Assembly (NCBI RefSeq): GCF_000182925.2
Contig: NC_026504.1
Location: 2,232,001-2,296,000 of the forward strand
DNA from: Neurospora crassa OR74A
Taxonomy: Eukaryota; Ascomycota; Sordariomycetes; Sordariales; Sordariaceae
DNA: 64,000 nt
Direction of reading: 5' to 3'
Positions 22,298 through 32,920 of the stretch are shown one piece after another. The notes beneath the pieces are model-generated. The model had not been told where the DNA came from. It saw only the letters and a list, made by a program, of their open reading frames with translations, and did not search any database. The translations under genes and the position numbers were made by a program. How positions within the stretch are numbered: position 1 is the first letter of the stretch; each line of letters opens with the position of its first letter.

Positions 22298-24511
22298 TCA
22301 GTCAGCTGGTTTCGTGGTGTCGGCCCAAGAAGGTGCAATATTCCTGCACACATCTTCATAATCTCTCATCATCTGGTCGTTTGAAACCGCCTCGGGAGTC
22401 GTCCAGAACATGGCCCAGTTGCTCTCCGGCAGCTTCAGCACGCCGCGAGATCGCTCAAAGTACCATTTATTGACCGGGTTGTCTTTCCTGCTCCTCCAGC
22501 AAACGCCGTCTGGGAAAGCGTCACGAACCATGGCGTTAAACACAATATCTGCCACGCCACCGGCTCCTTGACTCTTGCGTAGAACCGCAAATTTGTCAAG
22601 ATACGGCACGAGTCGGCCTTTCCGGTAAGCCGTCTCTTCGTCAAGCCCAAATGGCGTCTCCCACGTAAGAATCGCGCCGCCCTCGTACTCTCCAGCGATG
22701 ATGATTCCCGCGAGGCTGTCCTTGACTCTGTCAAGGTAGTGTTCGACGTTGAGTTTTCTTCCGAAGGAGTCATTGATCAAATGTACCAGCCTCGGTAAAT
22801 CGATACACGTATCTGTCAACCTGAGTCTTGGAACACCAGGTTGCGGTGGCTGCCAACGGTTCACCCGCGGATCAGGGAAGATGGTTACTGGCAGTCCTCT
22901 CTTGGCCAGGGTAGTTGTGGGCATCCGGGACAGAGCAATTTCCTCATCTTGGTGCGTGGGCTTGATTCGGCCGATAGGAAGCGATGATGAGTAGATGGGT
23001 CGGTCGGTGAGTAGATTGTGTATCAAGGGATTGCGCCAGGTTCTCGTCTTTACTTCACCCGCGAACCCATCGGGCTTGGCTTCAAGCTGGTTACGCCTTG
23101 ACACGTTGATATTTGCAGCCTCTGCAGGGCTGGTCATCACCACGGATGCGTTTGATGGAAGCAAGGCCAATGTGGATTTGGCGAGCCGTAGGTTTTCCAG
23201 ATGAACCGTAGCCCTGGCACTGACACCAGCGTCTTTCGTTCCTGCCGAGGTAGGTTGAGTCTTTTCGTAGAGAGCGTCTTGGATATTCTTGAATTCGTCT
23301 TCCAGATTGATGAAAACTTGGGTGCCATGGCCTTGTCTGTGGGACGGGATGCCACCCAAAGGATCGATAACGATGACCCGATCAACCAAAGCCTTTCGGA
23401 AAGACTGACCGTCGCTGACCTTCTCCGCCAACTGCCGGTAGTCCGAAGATTGTTGGCCAAACTGCAATCCCGCGAAAAAGGTTGTTAGGGCGATAACAAT
23501 GTCATTGGCATCAGCTTTAGAGTATTGGAGAGACGCGTCGGAGTATGCTCGTGGCGGGACGACCAGTATGTGACCATTGGCAAGTGGCGTAGTAAACGCC
23601 TTTCCGAACCCCACGTAAAGGGGGTTGGAGGGGACAGAAGATGGGATCTGGGGGTTTTCAGTTGACTTCCATATGCCCGAGTCAACCACTTCGGCGGCCG
23701 GGAACCCATACTGACCGATTGCTCTCAGGAGTCTATCCGTCTGTTCTGTGACAGTTTCGTGCCAGCTAGAAGCTTGGTTGGGCTTAATGTCGTCACAATC
23801 AAGGACTATCACACTGAGCAGACCAAGATCTCTCAGTCTAGTGAGGGTCTTGGCAACACCCTCAAGGAGGACATCATCCCACGCCTGTGGTGCCCTCAAC
23901 TTCACGACGGCCACGTGTGGTGCTTCGTTTCTCTTGACCGAAATTTCCTTTTCTGTTCCTTGAACAAAAGCAGGCCTACCGGCCACGGAGGCTGGGACAC
24001 CCAATATACCGATGGTGGACGGTTTCTTCTGCCCAGCGCTCGTTAGGGCTGCGGAAGAACCGAAAGTTTGAAGATAACCTCGCGCATCGCGCTTCGTGGC
24101 CGACGACTCAAGAACGGAAATAAGGAACTCCTGCACAGAGGGTCAGTCATGAAGAATGAGAACAGGTGAGAGAAGGACCCGATAGCTGACGGGAGGTGAT
24201 CATACTCTGTCACTGTCCCTCTTTTGTCTCGCTTCAGCAGACGAGGGGTACGAGCTTCTGGGTGCAGATGGCCCCAATCGGGGGCTCACTTGGCGCTTCT
24301 CCTCCGCTTCGGCTTCTTGACGTTTTGACTGGGATGTCGTTGATGCGAAAGAACGTATCAGCGACTCATGTGTTCTCGCAGAACAAGCCTGGAGTGAGAG
24401 TGTGAGAACGACAGAGCGATGAGCATTTGGGGGCAAAAGAGAGCCTGCCTGCGTTGTAGATGTAGCATTGGTCCATGCATTGCACGAGCTGCGGCAAGTT
24501 CGCACAAACAT
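22298..24511 (-). CDS. arg-14: Mitochondrial N-acetylglutamate synthase
   Basis: Two exons on the minus strand, 24206-24511 and 22298-24130 (75-nt intron, phase 0), give about 712 aa. The enzyme makes N-acetylglutamate from acetyl-CoA and glutamate, the first step of arginine synthesis, in the mitochondrial matrix, and forms a feedback-sensitive complex with acetylglutamate kinase. The N-terminus is a presequence (ESLIRSFASTTSQSKR). The middle is the amino-acid-kinase-like domain (SVIVLDCDDIKPNQ, VDRVIVIDPLGGIPSHRQGH). The C-terminal third is the NAT domain found in vertebrate-type synthases (RLTDTCIDLPRLVHLINDSF, LAGIIIAGEYEGGAILTWET, LDKFAVLRKSQGAGGVADIV, CWRSRKDNPVNKWYFERSRG). An upstream ATG at 24573-24575 opens a different frame that overlaps this start. 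I saw no TGACTCA CPC1-type site in the 400 bp upstream. Confidence 0.95.
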
Positions 24512-25063
24512 GGCTCATGAATCTGTTGTTGGCGTGATGACGGTAAGAGCTGGCTGACTGACGAAACTCCGTCATGAACTTGACAGAGCCCGAAGATACC
24601 CTTTACAGGCTCGCCCGACCTAAGATACCAGTGCGAGCCCGAGAATCAACGACACAGTCATGCCCAGCTGTGTTCCGCTATACAAGAGAATCAATTGGGA
24701 TCAGACGGCACTCAATGTTGAAAAGCAGAAGCTGTGTCTTGTACTTGATGTGTCAACCACGAGGAACGGCCGGGGCTGGTGCCATTACTACTGGGAGGAT
24801 ATGTACAGTGACCGCAGTTGTTGCTCCAATTGGTTAGGTGGCCCGAGATGCGCTGTGTGTCAAGCAAAAAACCCCACAAATTGTTGAGCGAGACAGCTTC
24901 CAGATATCTTCCGTCGCTACTCCACACCGGGGGATATCAGATCATCTGATAACAAGTTACCCTTCCAAAATAGTACAAACATCATAACGGCCACCCCAGT
25001 CTTGACAGCTGTACTCTTCAGTGCTTAGACCCCAATACTTCTAGAGATATTACAGCTCCACGC
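24512..25063. other. Intergenic region upstream of N-acetylglutamate synthase
   Basis: Promoter and leader of the synthase (minus strand) and the 3' flank of the dehydrogenase gene. It contains the out-of-frame upstream ATG described in the findings. Confidence 0.6.
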
Positions 25064-26043
25064 TTATTCGTTTTCATATGGCAAGCCGTTCTCCATCCTG
25101 ACCGCGCCATAGATACCGGCGATATCACCCTTCTCTCCAACATGCGCCTTGAGCTCAGCGAGGTGGGCATCGCCCGTTTCCACATTGTGCAACCTCACAC
25201 CTGCCTCCTTTGCAAGGCTCATCGCATGGCCTGCATCTTTTCTCGCGAGATCGACGGTAAAGAGAGGGTATTCGCGTTTGTGATAATCCCCCGTGAGCAT
25301 CCGAGTCGAATAGGCCGCATAGGGACCCGGAAACATGCCCTCGATCCACTGGTGCAAGTAGTCCGTGCCCAACCCGGACTTCTCAGCTAGGACGTGGCCC
25401 TCGGCGAGTTGCTCAACCATGTTGAGAACGAAGGTATTTCCGATGAGCTTGAGCGTCAATGCCTTGCGATAAGGCTCGTCGCTCATGTTGATCTCGGCCT
25501 TGGATGTGACCCCCTTGAAGTAAGGCCTAGCTCTGTCCACCGAGGCCTTGGGTCCTGCCAGGACACCTACGAGCTGACCGGCGTCCGCCATGGCTGGGGC
25601 ACCAAAGACAGGAGCTGCAACAAATTGAGCTCCCGCAGCTTCGACTTGCTGAGCAATCTTCTCGGTCGTATCGGGGTGAATAGTCGAGCATTCGATAATA
25701 AGCTTGCCCTTGACGTCATTCTTCAGAATCTCAGCGATGGATGCTTCCACCACCGCGTCATTGGAGAGGATGTTGAAGATGATGTCCGCCTTGCTCACGC
25801 CCTCTGCAATGGAGTCAACGATTTCCGTCTTTCCGGCGGGCAGCTTCTCGCTGAGATCGATGCACCTTTGCTTGGTACGGTTGTAGATCAGGAGCGGCTG
25901 GTCGAGGTTCGCTTTTTCCACGATGTTTGCGGACATTCCCTATGCAGGTGTCAGATATGCTCGTGCTGCAAAATCGAAGCTGTTAATGTGATGCTCACCC
26001 GTCCCATGTTGCCCAATCCGATCCAAAACAATCTCGGAGCCAT
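25064..26043 (-). CDS. 3-hydroxyisobutyrate-dehydrogenase-family oxidoreductase
   Basis: Two exons on the minus strand, 25999-26043 and 25064-25939, give 306 aa. The first exon encodes MAPRLFWIGLGNMGR, a Rossmann fold GxGxxG at the extreme N-terminus. The rest shows the beta-hydroxyacid dehydrogenase pattern: IIECSTIHPDTTEKIAQQ (substrate loop), FVAAPVFGAPAMADAGQLVG, and the catalytic-Lys segment KALTLKLIGNTFVLNMVE. The family oxidises 3-hydroxy acids or reduces small aldehydes such as glyoxylate or succinic semialdehyde with NAD(P). The substrate cannot be told from sequence. No targeting peptide precedes the Rossmann motif, so a cytosolic location is likely. Confidence 0.9.
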
Positions 26044-26970
26044 GTTTGCTGCTCGTCACGGTATTTATCACTTCTGTAAGATATCGCTGCTTAGAGGTAT
26101 TCAAGTTAGGGTGGCAGATCGAAGGCTATCTCAGCGCCTAACACCACTAGAGAGGTTGTTGCTACAGGGTGGGGGTTGCAAGTCAGAGACAAGTTTGGAT
26201 TTATGAACTTGAGATGACAAAGGGTCACATCTTCATTTATACCAGTCCCGATCACACAAGTTAATCCGAGATCCGGGGTCTTCCAGTCGTTGTTGATGTA
26301 GAGCCGAATGAGGGGTTCGGGCAACCGGCCGGTGATATTCATGGAGCTTCGTCGCCCCGGGATCAACACGGAAGTGAACGATACCACGAATTTCAATTTC
26401 TACTAACCAAAATGTCTGTAAACCTGCTTCGATTGGTCATCAACGGGGAAACCAACGAAATCCAAAAGGTATGGAACAAGTACAAAATTTGAGAAGACCT
26501 CCATTACAGTGATACTGAAACTGAGATCGAGTCGGTCATACGGCCATACTGCAGTACCATAGGTATTGGCGACTATACTGAAAAGCACCTTAGTCAGCAG
26601 CTCAATGGCGCGTAGTGTGTACCTCTAGGTACTACCTTAGTCTACTGCGACATGGGATGCCGCTACATTCCCCGTCTCAGCGCAACTGAGGCTCCTGCCA
26701 CTGCTCCTGTAGGGTACAAGTAGGTAGGGATTAGCTGCGCGCCAGCGCTGCCAGCCTGCCGCTGCATCGCCTGAGGTTGGACGGTTGTGAATCCGCCAAC
26801 GACGGGCATCATCCGCGATCCAACCAGGTACCCCAACCAGACCGACAACAACAACAACAACAATAACAACAGCGAACCATCACGAACCCGCTTTGACCTT
26901 TTACACACCATATCGGCAATCGTCGCTTCTGGGTCGTATCTAAAGAATTGCCAACCAAGATACTGGAAAA
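26044..26970. other. Divergent promoter region, dehydrogenase / VMA9
   Basis: About 0.9 kb between two divergent starts. It contains the spaced palindrome GTACCT-CT-AGGTAC at 26619-26632 and an (AAC)n-like tract near 26847-26871 just before VMA9. Two small minus-strand frames (26106-26396 and 26403-26588) are not supported by recognisable content. Confidence 0.6.
26619..26632. repeat. Spaced palindrome GTACCT-CT-AGGTAC
   Basis: One of several similar short inverted motifs in the intergenic DNA of this window; see the finding on dispersed palindromes. Confidence 0.85.
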
Positions 26971-27389
26971 ATGGCGAACGGGTCAGTCCTCCCAGCCCTG
27001 TACTTTCCGTTGCCGAATCGCGCTGCGACTTTGAACTGACGTCCTGCTTCCGGCGCGCAGATGGAGTATTATCATCGGCCTGGTGATTGTCGCCGGCATG
27101 TGTGTGGCCGCCTGGATCTTTTCGCCCAAGGGTGAGAACCAAGTGTACGTCCTTTCTTCCTTCCTTCGCCTGTCTTGTGTGTTGTGTTGCCCCGCGCAGT
27201 AATGGCCGGCGCTGTTTTCCAAGAACATCAGCTAACATGTTCTTCGAACCGCGCAGACTATGGCGATCGTCCCTCATTCTTGCCTTCGTCAGCTGTTATC
27301 TCATGTGGGCTATCACCTTCCTTGCGCAACTACATCCCCTCATCGAACCCAGACGTTCCGATTTGCGCAAAGAATACATTCACCACTGA
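26971..27389 (+). CDS. VMA9: V-type H+-ATPase subunit e
   Basis: Three exons, 26971-26981, 27061-27144 and 27257-27389, give 75 aa. Only 11 nt of coding sequence lie in exon 1 (MANG, with the Gly codon split). The protein has two transmembrane helices: SIIIGLVIVAGMCVAAWIF and SSLILAFVSCYLMWAITFLA. The charged loop SPKGENQ lies between them. The tail HPLIEPRRSDLRKEYIHH is typical of subunit e. It sits in the membrane Vo sector and is needed for assembly of the proton pump that acidifies vacuoles and Golgi compartments. The gene is easily missed because of its size and introns. It is convergent with ARV1. Confidence 0.95.
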
Positions 27390-27922
27390 AGCGAAATATG
27401 ACGGCGGCAATGACAATGACGTACACGACAAGAAGATGGTGAGAGACGGGAACCACATCGAGGCTAGAAAGACACCCACGTCTGGCATATGCTGGGCAAT
27501 AATGATGACCAGGAAAATGGAAGAAGAAGGATGGGGTGGCAGTTCCGGAAGACGAGACCTGGACTTGTGGCATTGCTAAGGTTGTATAAATACCCCAACC
27601 AACACTTATACACATCATCGGAGAAGGCGGGCATGGCGTTATTGGGCGGAATATGCAACTTTCAAAACCTTGGTGCATCATCAGAAACATTGGGAAAGAG
27701 GGCCTTGATGAGTTGGCTTCTACAACGGCAGACACTGTGTGGTCCGTCACCGTTCTGAAAGATGATAAGGCCGTTTGAGAAATTTACATTCAGTACAATC
27801 GATTCTTTGTTGCATCGCTCTGCTCCTTTGACCAGACGACTGCAAAATACACCTTCCCGAGGCTTGATTAGGCAGAGAGAGACGTGACCTGTGTTCAAAG
27901 AATCACTCCAAACCCATAGAGG
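27390..27922. other. Convergent 3' flanks of VMA9 and ARV1
   Basis: 533 bp holding the 3' UTRs of two convergent genes. No gene seen. Confidence 0.6.
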
Positions 27923-29128
27923 TCAACCAACAGCCAGCCTCCCAAGCCAATCTTTTGCATACATCAACAGGGAACCCAACACCCTTCCCTCCTCCGCCAC
28001 GCTATGCTCCCCGACCGAGTCCACGCCATCCAGCCCAGCCGCCCATAAGATCGCCCTTCCCATGGCCCACCGGCTCAGCGCGCCCGCCGTCGCCAGCAGC
28101 GTCGCCACGCCGTAGTTGCAGTCTAGCAAGATCTTGAGCGCCTCGACGTTGTTAGCCACCACGGCCCAGCCGAGCGATCGCGCCGCCGCAGGAACGTCGT
28201 ATTCCCATATTACCATCAGGATGGGGAATAACTTGGTGGAAGACGAAACGAGAAGCGCGGTCGAGACCGAGTTGGGCCGGCTGAACTGCGGGAGAATGCC
28301 GAGGAGGTGGAGAGGAGAGTACCGGCTGGAGGTGAGGAAACGGATGGAGCCGTGGAAGGCGAGGGTTGAGAGGGTACAGAGGAGAACTTTTTGTGTGTTT
28401 CCGGAGTTAGCATGTTGAGAGGAGAACTGTCGAGAAAAAAAAGGGGGGGGAATCTCGTTCTGCAATAGGACAGGACGTACGGAAGAACATGTACTGTAGC
28501 ACAATGGGTTGTTGCGCTAGACGACCAAAGTTGCTCACGCTTGCGCTGTTCATACCGGGCGATGCTGTGCCATCTACACTGTTGACGGTCGGAACTGATT
28601 GCTTTTCAATGCGTGCCCAAGTGAGATAGACATCGAAGAGAAGGAGAAGCACTCCGAGGCGGATGATGGAAGGCTTTTCAAGACGAGTCCGCTATGTTAG
28701 TGACGGAAACACCTGTGAGATGAGAATGGGCATTCAATCACGTACTGCAAATTCATCCTCGTCTTTCATCAAGGTGTTGTGAAGTAAATGTCTATAGACC
28801 TATGGCCATTCATGGTGTTTTAGCTCTTTGTATCTTCAAACAAAAGTCACCTTTCACTTCTCAAGTGCTCAATCTTGTGCCTACTGGAGCACCTCTTGAT
28901 GTATCAAGTGCATTGACTGATTGGTTGACTGTGTTCATCACATACCTGTGGTTTGATCAAGACGAGATCAATGAAGAGTACGACAAAGTCATGCTCGACA
29001 TATTTGTCACAGAAGCGGCCGCAGTTCTTGCACACCGTCAATCGGATGTTGTGTCCAGTCGACTTGTCACCTGCGCCCTCCCTCCATAACGTCTTCACAG
29101 GGTGTCTGCATTCGATGCAAATCGGCAT
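27923..29128 (-). CDS. ARV1: ARV1 lipid/sterol homeostasis protein
   Basis: Four exons on the minus strand (28946-29128, 28746-28799, 28481-28691, 27923-28386) give 303 aa. The N-terminus is the Arv1 homology domain with a zinc-knuckle pattern: C4-x2-C7 (MPICIECRH) and C33-x2-C36 (TVCKNCGRFCDKYVEHD). It is followed by VVLFIDLVLIKPQVYRHLLH and hydrophobic segments (PSIIRLGVLLLLFDVYLTWA, VLLCTLSTLAFHGSIRFLTS, SVSTALLVSSSTKLFPILMV). ARV1 is an ER/Golgi membrane protein affecting sterol transport, sphingolipids and GPI-anchor synthesis. The last intron offers two acceptors 40 nt apart. Only the distal one (exon from 28386) continues the conserved frame; the proximal one (28426) reaches a stop within seven codons. 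Confidence 0.93.
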
Positions 29129-29821
29129 TCGGACCGCGAGATTGAGCAGAGACGAGGCTGATGGGGTTAAGTGTGTATCGTGATTGAAATTATCGTTGAG
29201 GGTTCGTAAGTGTTGTGATGGATTTAACCGCTTGTGATTTGATGGCGTTCCTCAATGTTTCCGCCGTGGATGATGCTGAGGGAGAGTTCTTGGCGTCTAT
29301 AGCAATTCAGTGTTAGTCCACCTCTGGTTTACATGGTAAGCGCTGGGTTAGGGTTCAATGTGTGTACCACAGTATGTTGTGCAGTTTTGATGCTGCTTCA
29401 CCAGGCCCAGCCATTTCAGGGGCTCGAACAGAGGTTAAACGTCCGTCAACGATATTCGTCCTCATTTGGCCAAATGATCTCGTCCATCGCATCGATATCT
29501 CGAATTGTACCGCCGTTGTCCAAATCAAAACGGTGGTTCATGGCGCATGAGAAATATACTTTTCGGTGATCCTATGGTCTAGTGATTGCTTTGAATGTGC
29601 CCGCTTTCGCTCTAATTCTCGATATACACAAAACCGCCAAAATAGATATTAATGCAAACCTGGCCAACTTTGCTGGCCCCCTATGATGAAGAAAGAGGAC
29701 GCCATTATACTTAACTGTGATAACATGCTCATCATGAGTGGGGATCCCCCGTCATGATTCCAAAGCTGCAAATTACCCGAGAACCGATGCAAACGAGCGA
29801 TCTATCTGTCCAAAGCTACAA
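29129..29821. other. Intergenic region between ARV1 and LysM-protein gene
   Basis: The promoter of ARV1 and 3' flank of the LysM gene, both minus strand. A 31-codon minus-strand frame at 29446-29541 with an acidic product lies in the likely ARV1 upstream region; I do not call it a gene. Confidence 0.55.
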
Positions 29822-31648
29822 TTAGTCTGCCTTCTTATCCCTCCCAGCAAGATTGCCGCTGGGGAACCGCCCTCTCATCATTCCACTCCCACCCATTGTA
29901 GCGCTTCTTCCAGAGGTACCGACTTCAAAATTCGACAGTCCTGTGTCCTGTAAATTGTTAGACGTAGGATTGACAGGGCCTCCTCGATCATCGTCACTAT
30001 TAGTGTCGGTAAGCTCGATGAGGTCGCCTTCTTCTGCCCCAAGAGGCGATCGTTTCGGTACGCCTAAAGAAGGCGTTCCCAATGGTCGTTTGACAAAGGC
30101 GCCTCGTAGCCAATTCTCGACCGCCGCAGCTGCTTTATCGAGGCCGGTGGACCCTTGGCCATTTAACCTCGAGGCATCGCCTCCGTCTTCAAAAGGACTC
30201 TCCACAATAGTTGGGTGCTCCTCAGCGCCGTGGAAACCGAGGCGGGCGGTTTCAGCACCCATAACAGCCATGGACGGTAGAGAGTCAATGTTGAGGCCCG
30301 GTAGATGTTTATTTGTCCACGTGTTGAAATAATCCTTCTCGGGCCCGGGCGCTCTTACATTCCGCAGCGAGCCTACACCCCCCGGCCGTCTCATCCATGC
30401 TGGCCGCGCATCATCTCCAACAAGACTAGGACGGCTTCCTATAAGACTCGTTCGGCGAGAAGATATGCTGCCGGGACTCATGGGACCGGTCTCTCCACTC
30501 AGGGTGGTACCCGGTACGTCCATTGACGTCCTAGGCGACGTCATCGTGGAAGTGGTGTTCATGCTCTTCCTCCGACGCGGGGGAAAGTATCCCAGAACCT
30601 TACGTTCTACTCGTGCGACCTCAACAGGATGAGGAAACGAGTCGAGTGATACCCAACGCACATGTGTCCATGGTCGCTCGTCATCATTTGTTGGTAATTT
30701 GTCGTCCCCGCCTCGATCGTTGGTTGAGGGGCCAAAAAACTCTCGGTTGTTGGAATTGTCTCGCCCAAATGGATCAGTTCCTTCCGGCGTACGAGCCAAG
30801 TAATCAACTTGAGTCCCTGAAAATGAGGGGCCTCCGCAAGGGCGCCCCTTGATCTCGCAGGCGTCGACAGGAATTGCAAGCCATTTGCGTATCTGAATAT
30901 TGTCTCGAGACCATAGGCCGTTGGCCTTACGGAATGCGTCTTCACGGCACTTGTAGCGAAGCACAATCCCGGCGTAGGTATCGGTAGGTTGTACATGGTG
31001 AATGTACACCAGGTGCTCCGCTGCTTCCTGACTCTGAGAAGGTTCTCGCAAATCCTCGTCTGAATTACGCTTCTTGAACCTCCTGGAAACATCCAGGCCA
31101 CCATTGACCCCCTCGTGGCTTTCGAGTACACTTGCTGTCCTAAGGGCCCTGAGACGCCCCTCCCGCTCGGTTAATGATCCTGATCCAACATCCTCCAAGC
31201 GTGGCCTCGACTCGTTTGGTGGTTCGGGACCCCAACTGCTGGAGCTCTTTTGTTTCCCAGCGGTTTGAGTTGCCAACCTTTCTGACCCGGTATGATATGA
31301 TTCTCCACCGGTAAGCAGTGATGTGGTAAACTCCTGAACGGAGGCCCACGTCGAAGCCCACGAGCCATCGAGCAGACCACGGCCACCCCTGGGGCTACTT
31401 GTACGAGCGGAGCCCGCCGCGACCTCGAGTCTAGAATCGTTCCTCCCAGTAACATCTCCTATGCGTGCGGCGGGAATCGGCGAGGCCCCTCTGTCTGAGG
31501 TCCTGCTCGGGCTTGAGTAGAGGGAGGATGATGTTGCATTATTCCGGTTGCTCGCTACGCGGCGGTTCCGTGGCCGAAGAGAGTTATCATCCACTTCTGC
31601 TGAAGCCGACAAGAGAGCATTCGAAGGGGGGCGCTGCGAGAGACTCAT
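29822..31648 (-). CDS. LysM-domain protein, probably intracellular
   Basis: Single exon of 608 aa. There is no signal peptide: the start MSLSQRPPSNALLSASAEVD is polar. A single LysM-type domain lies at about residues 213-262 (VYIHHVQPTDTYAGIVLRYK, then CREDAFRKANGLWSRDNIQI and RKWLAIPVDACEI), with the usual order of a beta strand, a helix and a closing hydrophobic-Pro strand. The rest is low-complexity Ser/Gly/Arg sequence. LysM modules bind N-acetylglucosamine polymers when secreted. Intracellular single-LysM proteins of this architecture also occur widely in eukaryotes with unknown ligand. I do not infer an effector role, because secretion is not supported. Confidence 0.85.
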   Translation of the reverse strand: MSLSQRPPSNALLSASAEVDDNSLRPRNRRVASNRNNATSSSLYSSPSRTSDRGASPIPAARIGDVTGRNDSRLEVAAGSARTSSPRGGRGLLDGSWASTWASVQEFTTSLLTGGESYHTGSERLATQTAGKQKSSSSWGPEPPNESRPRLEDVGSGSLTEREGRLRALRTASVLESHEGVNGGLDVSRRFKKRNSDEDLREPSQSQEAAEHLVYIHHVQPTDTYAGIVLRYKCREDAFRKANGLWSRDNIQIRKWLAIPVDACEIKGRPCGGPSFSGTQVDYLARTPEGTDPFGRDNSNNREFFGPSTNDRGGDDKLPTNDDERPWTHVRWVSLDSFPHPVEVARVERKVLGYFPPRRRKSMNTTSTMTSPRTSMDVPGTTLSGETGPMSPGSISSRRTSLIGSRPSLVGDDARPAWMRRPGGVGSLRNVRAPGPEKDYFNTWTNKHLPGLNIDSLPSMAVMGAETARLGFHGAEEHPTIVESPFEDGGDASRLNGQGSTGLDKAAAAVENWLRGAFVKRPLGTPSLGVPKRSPLGAEEGDLIELTDTNSDDDRGGPVNPTSNNLQDTGLSNFEVGTSGRSATMGGSGMMRGRFPSGNLAGRDKKAD

Positions 31649-32920
31649 GGCTTTGTGTTGATTGTGTCCTCGCAGGGAGGGCGCAAACCTCGGCGCCTTA
31701 TGGTTCGTGGTTCGAAGGGAGCATCAGATAGCAGTTGTTCGAGGAACCATGGAGAGGGTGCCCCTTGCTGCTAGGCTGTTATTATTCTCTTTGCAAGTGT
31801 GTGACTGCTGGAGACTATGGGCACTGGTCGCAACGCTATGAGTGCCCTCGCTTCGTTTGTTTTTCCTCTCGAGATGCGCCGTAACGTGGAGTTCTCTTTG
31901 TAAGTTTATTGATGGAGACGGATTGCTCGCGGTGATGGCCCAATCGGTTGAAGCTGGGCTGGAGATCGGATCCGGTAGGACGTCGAGACAAAGGTACGGC
32001 GGGTAACAGGTCGTTGCGATTAGGTGGTTAATTGAAATGCGCGTCATGAAATCACAAAAATGCCACCAATAGCCGAACAATGATCTTGAACGGGAGACGC
32101 TCAGTTTGATGGGAAAGCTGGAGGGTGAAAGGTCCAAGAGCTTCCACTTCACTACGGTAGGTTGTGACGAGCTGGAGGAATCGATGCGCAAGCAGGAACG
32201 TGCCGTCCAGGTTCCCACTCACGCAGGGCAGTCGTGCCACTGTGTTCTAGTTGGCGGCGTCCCCGGCCTGTGGCCTGAATGGAGGCTCCCATAGGTATCC
32301 CGGAGGGGGCTCCCGTCGGCCAGTTCAGGGCCAAGAACCGGGCATAGCGGGGACCATGCCTTGCCTCCCCGGCCATGCCGTGCACTTGAAGGAAAGGCTC
32401 CACAATGTGTTTTGGCTCTGCGCCATGTACAAATCAGGCCCGTTTTGCATGGTCTTTTGGTACGTAATGATTTACTGCTCCAGGCCGAATCAAGGGCCTC
32501 GCAAGACGGAGAATAGGATCCCGCGTAGAGCTTCCTGATCTTATGTGCGCCAAGCCGAGTTACTTGGGATCTTTGCCGACGAAAGGGTCATCATAAATGG
32601 TGATAGACCAAAAAGGGGTACATATACATAGCCAGAGCACGGACCCAGTGTCGCAGAGAGCCACTTGCTACATAATCCCCACCTTTGTGAGCATCGCGCC
32701 AGGGGCAGGCGGGCACGTGCAGACGTGAATGCAGGGCGCCCTGTCCTGGCCCACACCCCGCCCTTCCCCCAAACCCAGTGGTGCCTGAGAAAAGTAAACA
32801 AACGTTGAGTCCATCTTCCGATCTTGTTGCAATTGTTCGGGCAGGCGCGGGCGTTTCTTACAGCAGCGCCAAAGTCTGAGCCACCACAATCCTCGGGCCC
32901 AAAACCACGACGACGCCAGA
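31649..32920. other. Divergent promoter region, LysM protein / SMC2
   Basis: 1.27 kb between divergent starts with no supportable gene. Short frames on both strands are uninformative. Confidence 0.6.

Noticed and set aside
26106-26588. Two small minus-strand open frames in the dehydrogenase/VMA9 divergent promoter
   Set aside because: No homology recognisable by eye and no ribosomal or splice context favouring them over chance.
29446-29541. 31-codon minus-strand ORF with an acidic product upstream of ARV1
   Set aside because: Looks unusually protein-like but is too short, with no supporting context; it could be an upstream ORF only if the ARV1 leader extends that far.
29822-31648. Reading the LysM protein as a secreted effector
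   Set aside because: No signal peptide at the N-terminus and a large disordered body; the intracellular form is the better reading.
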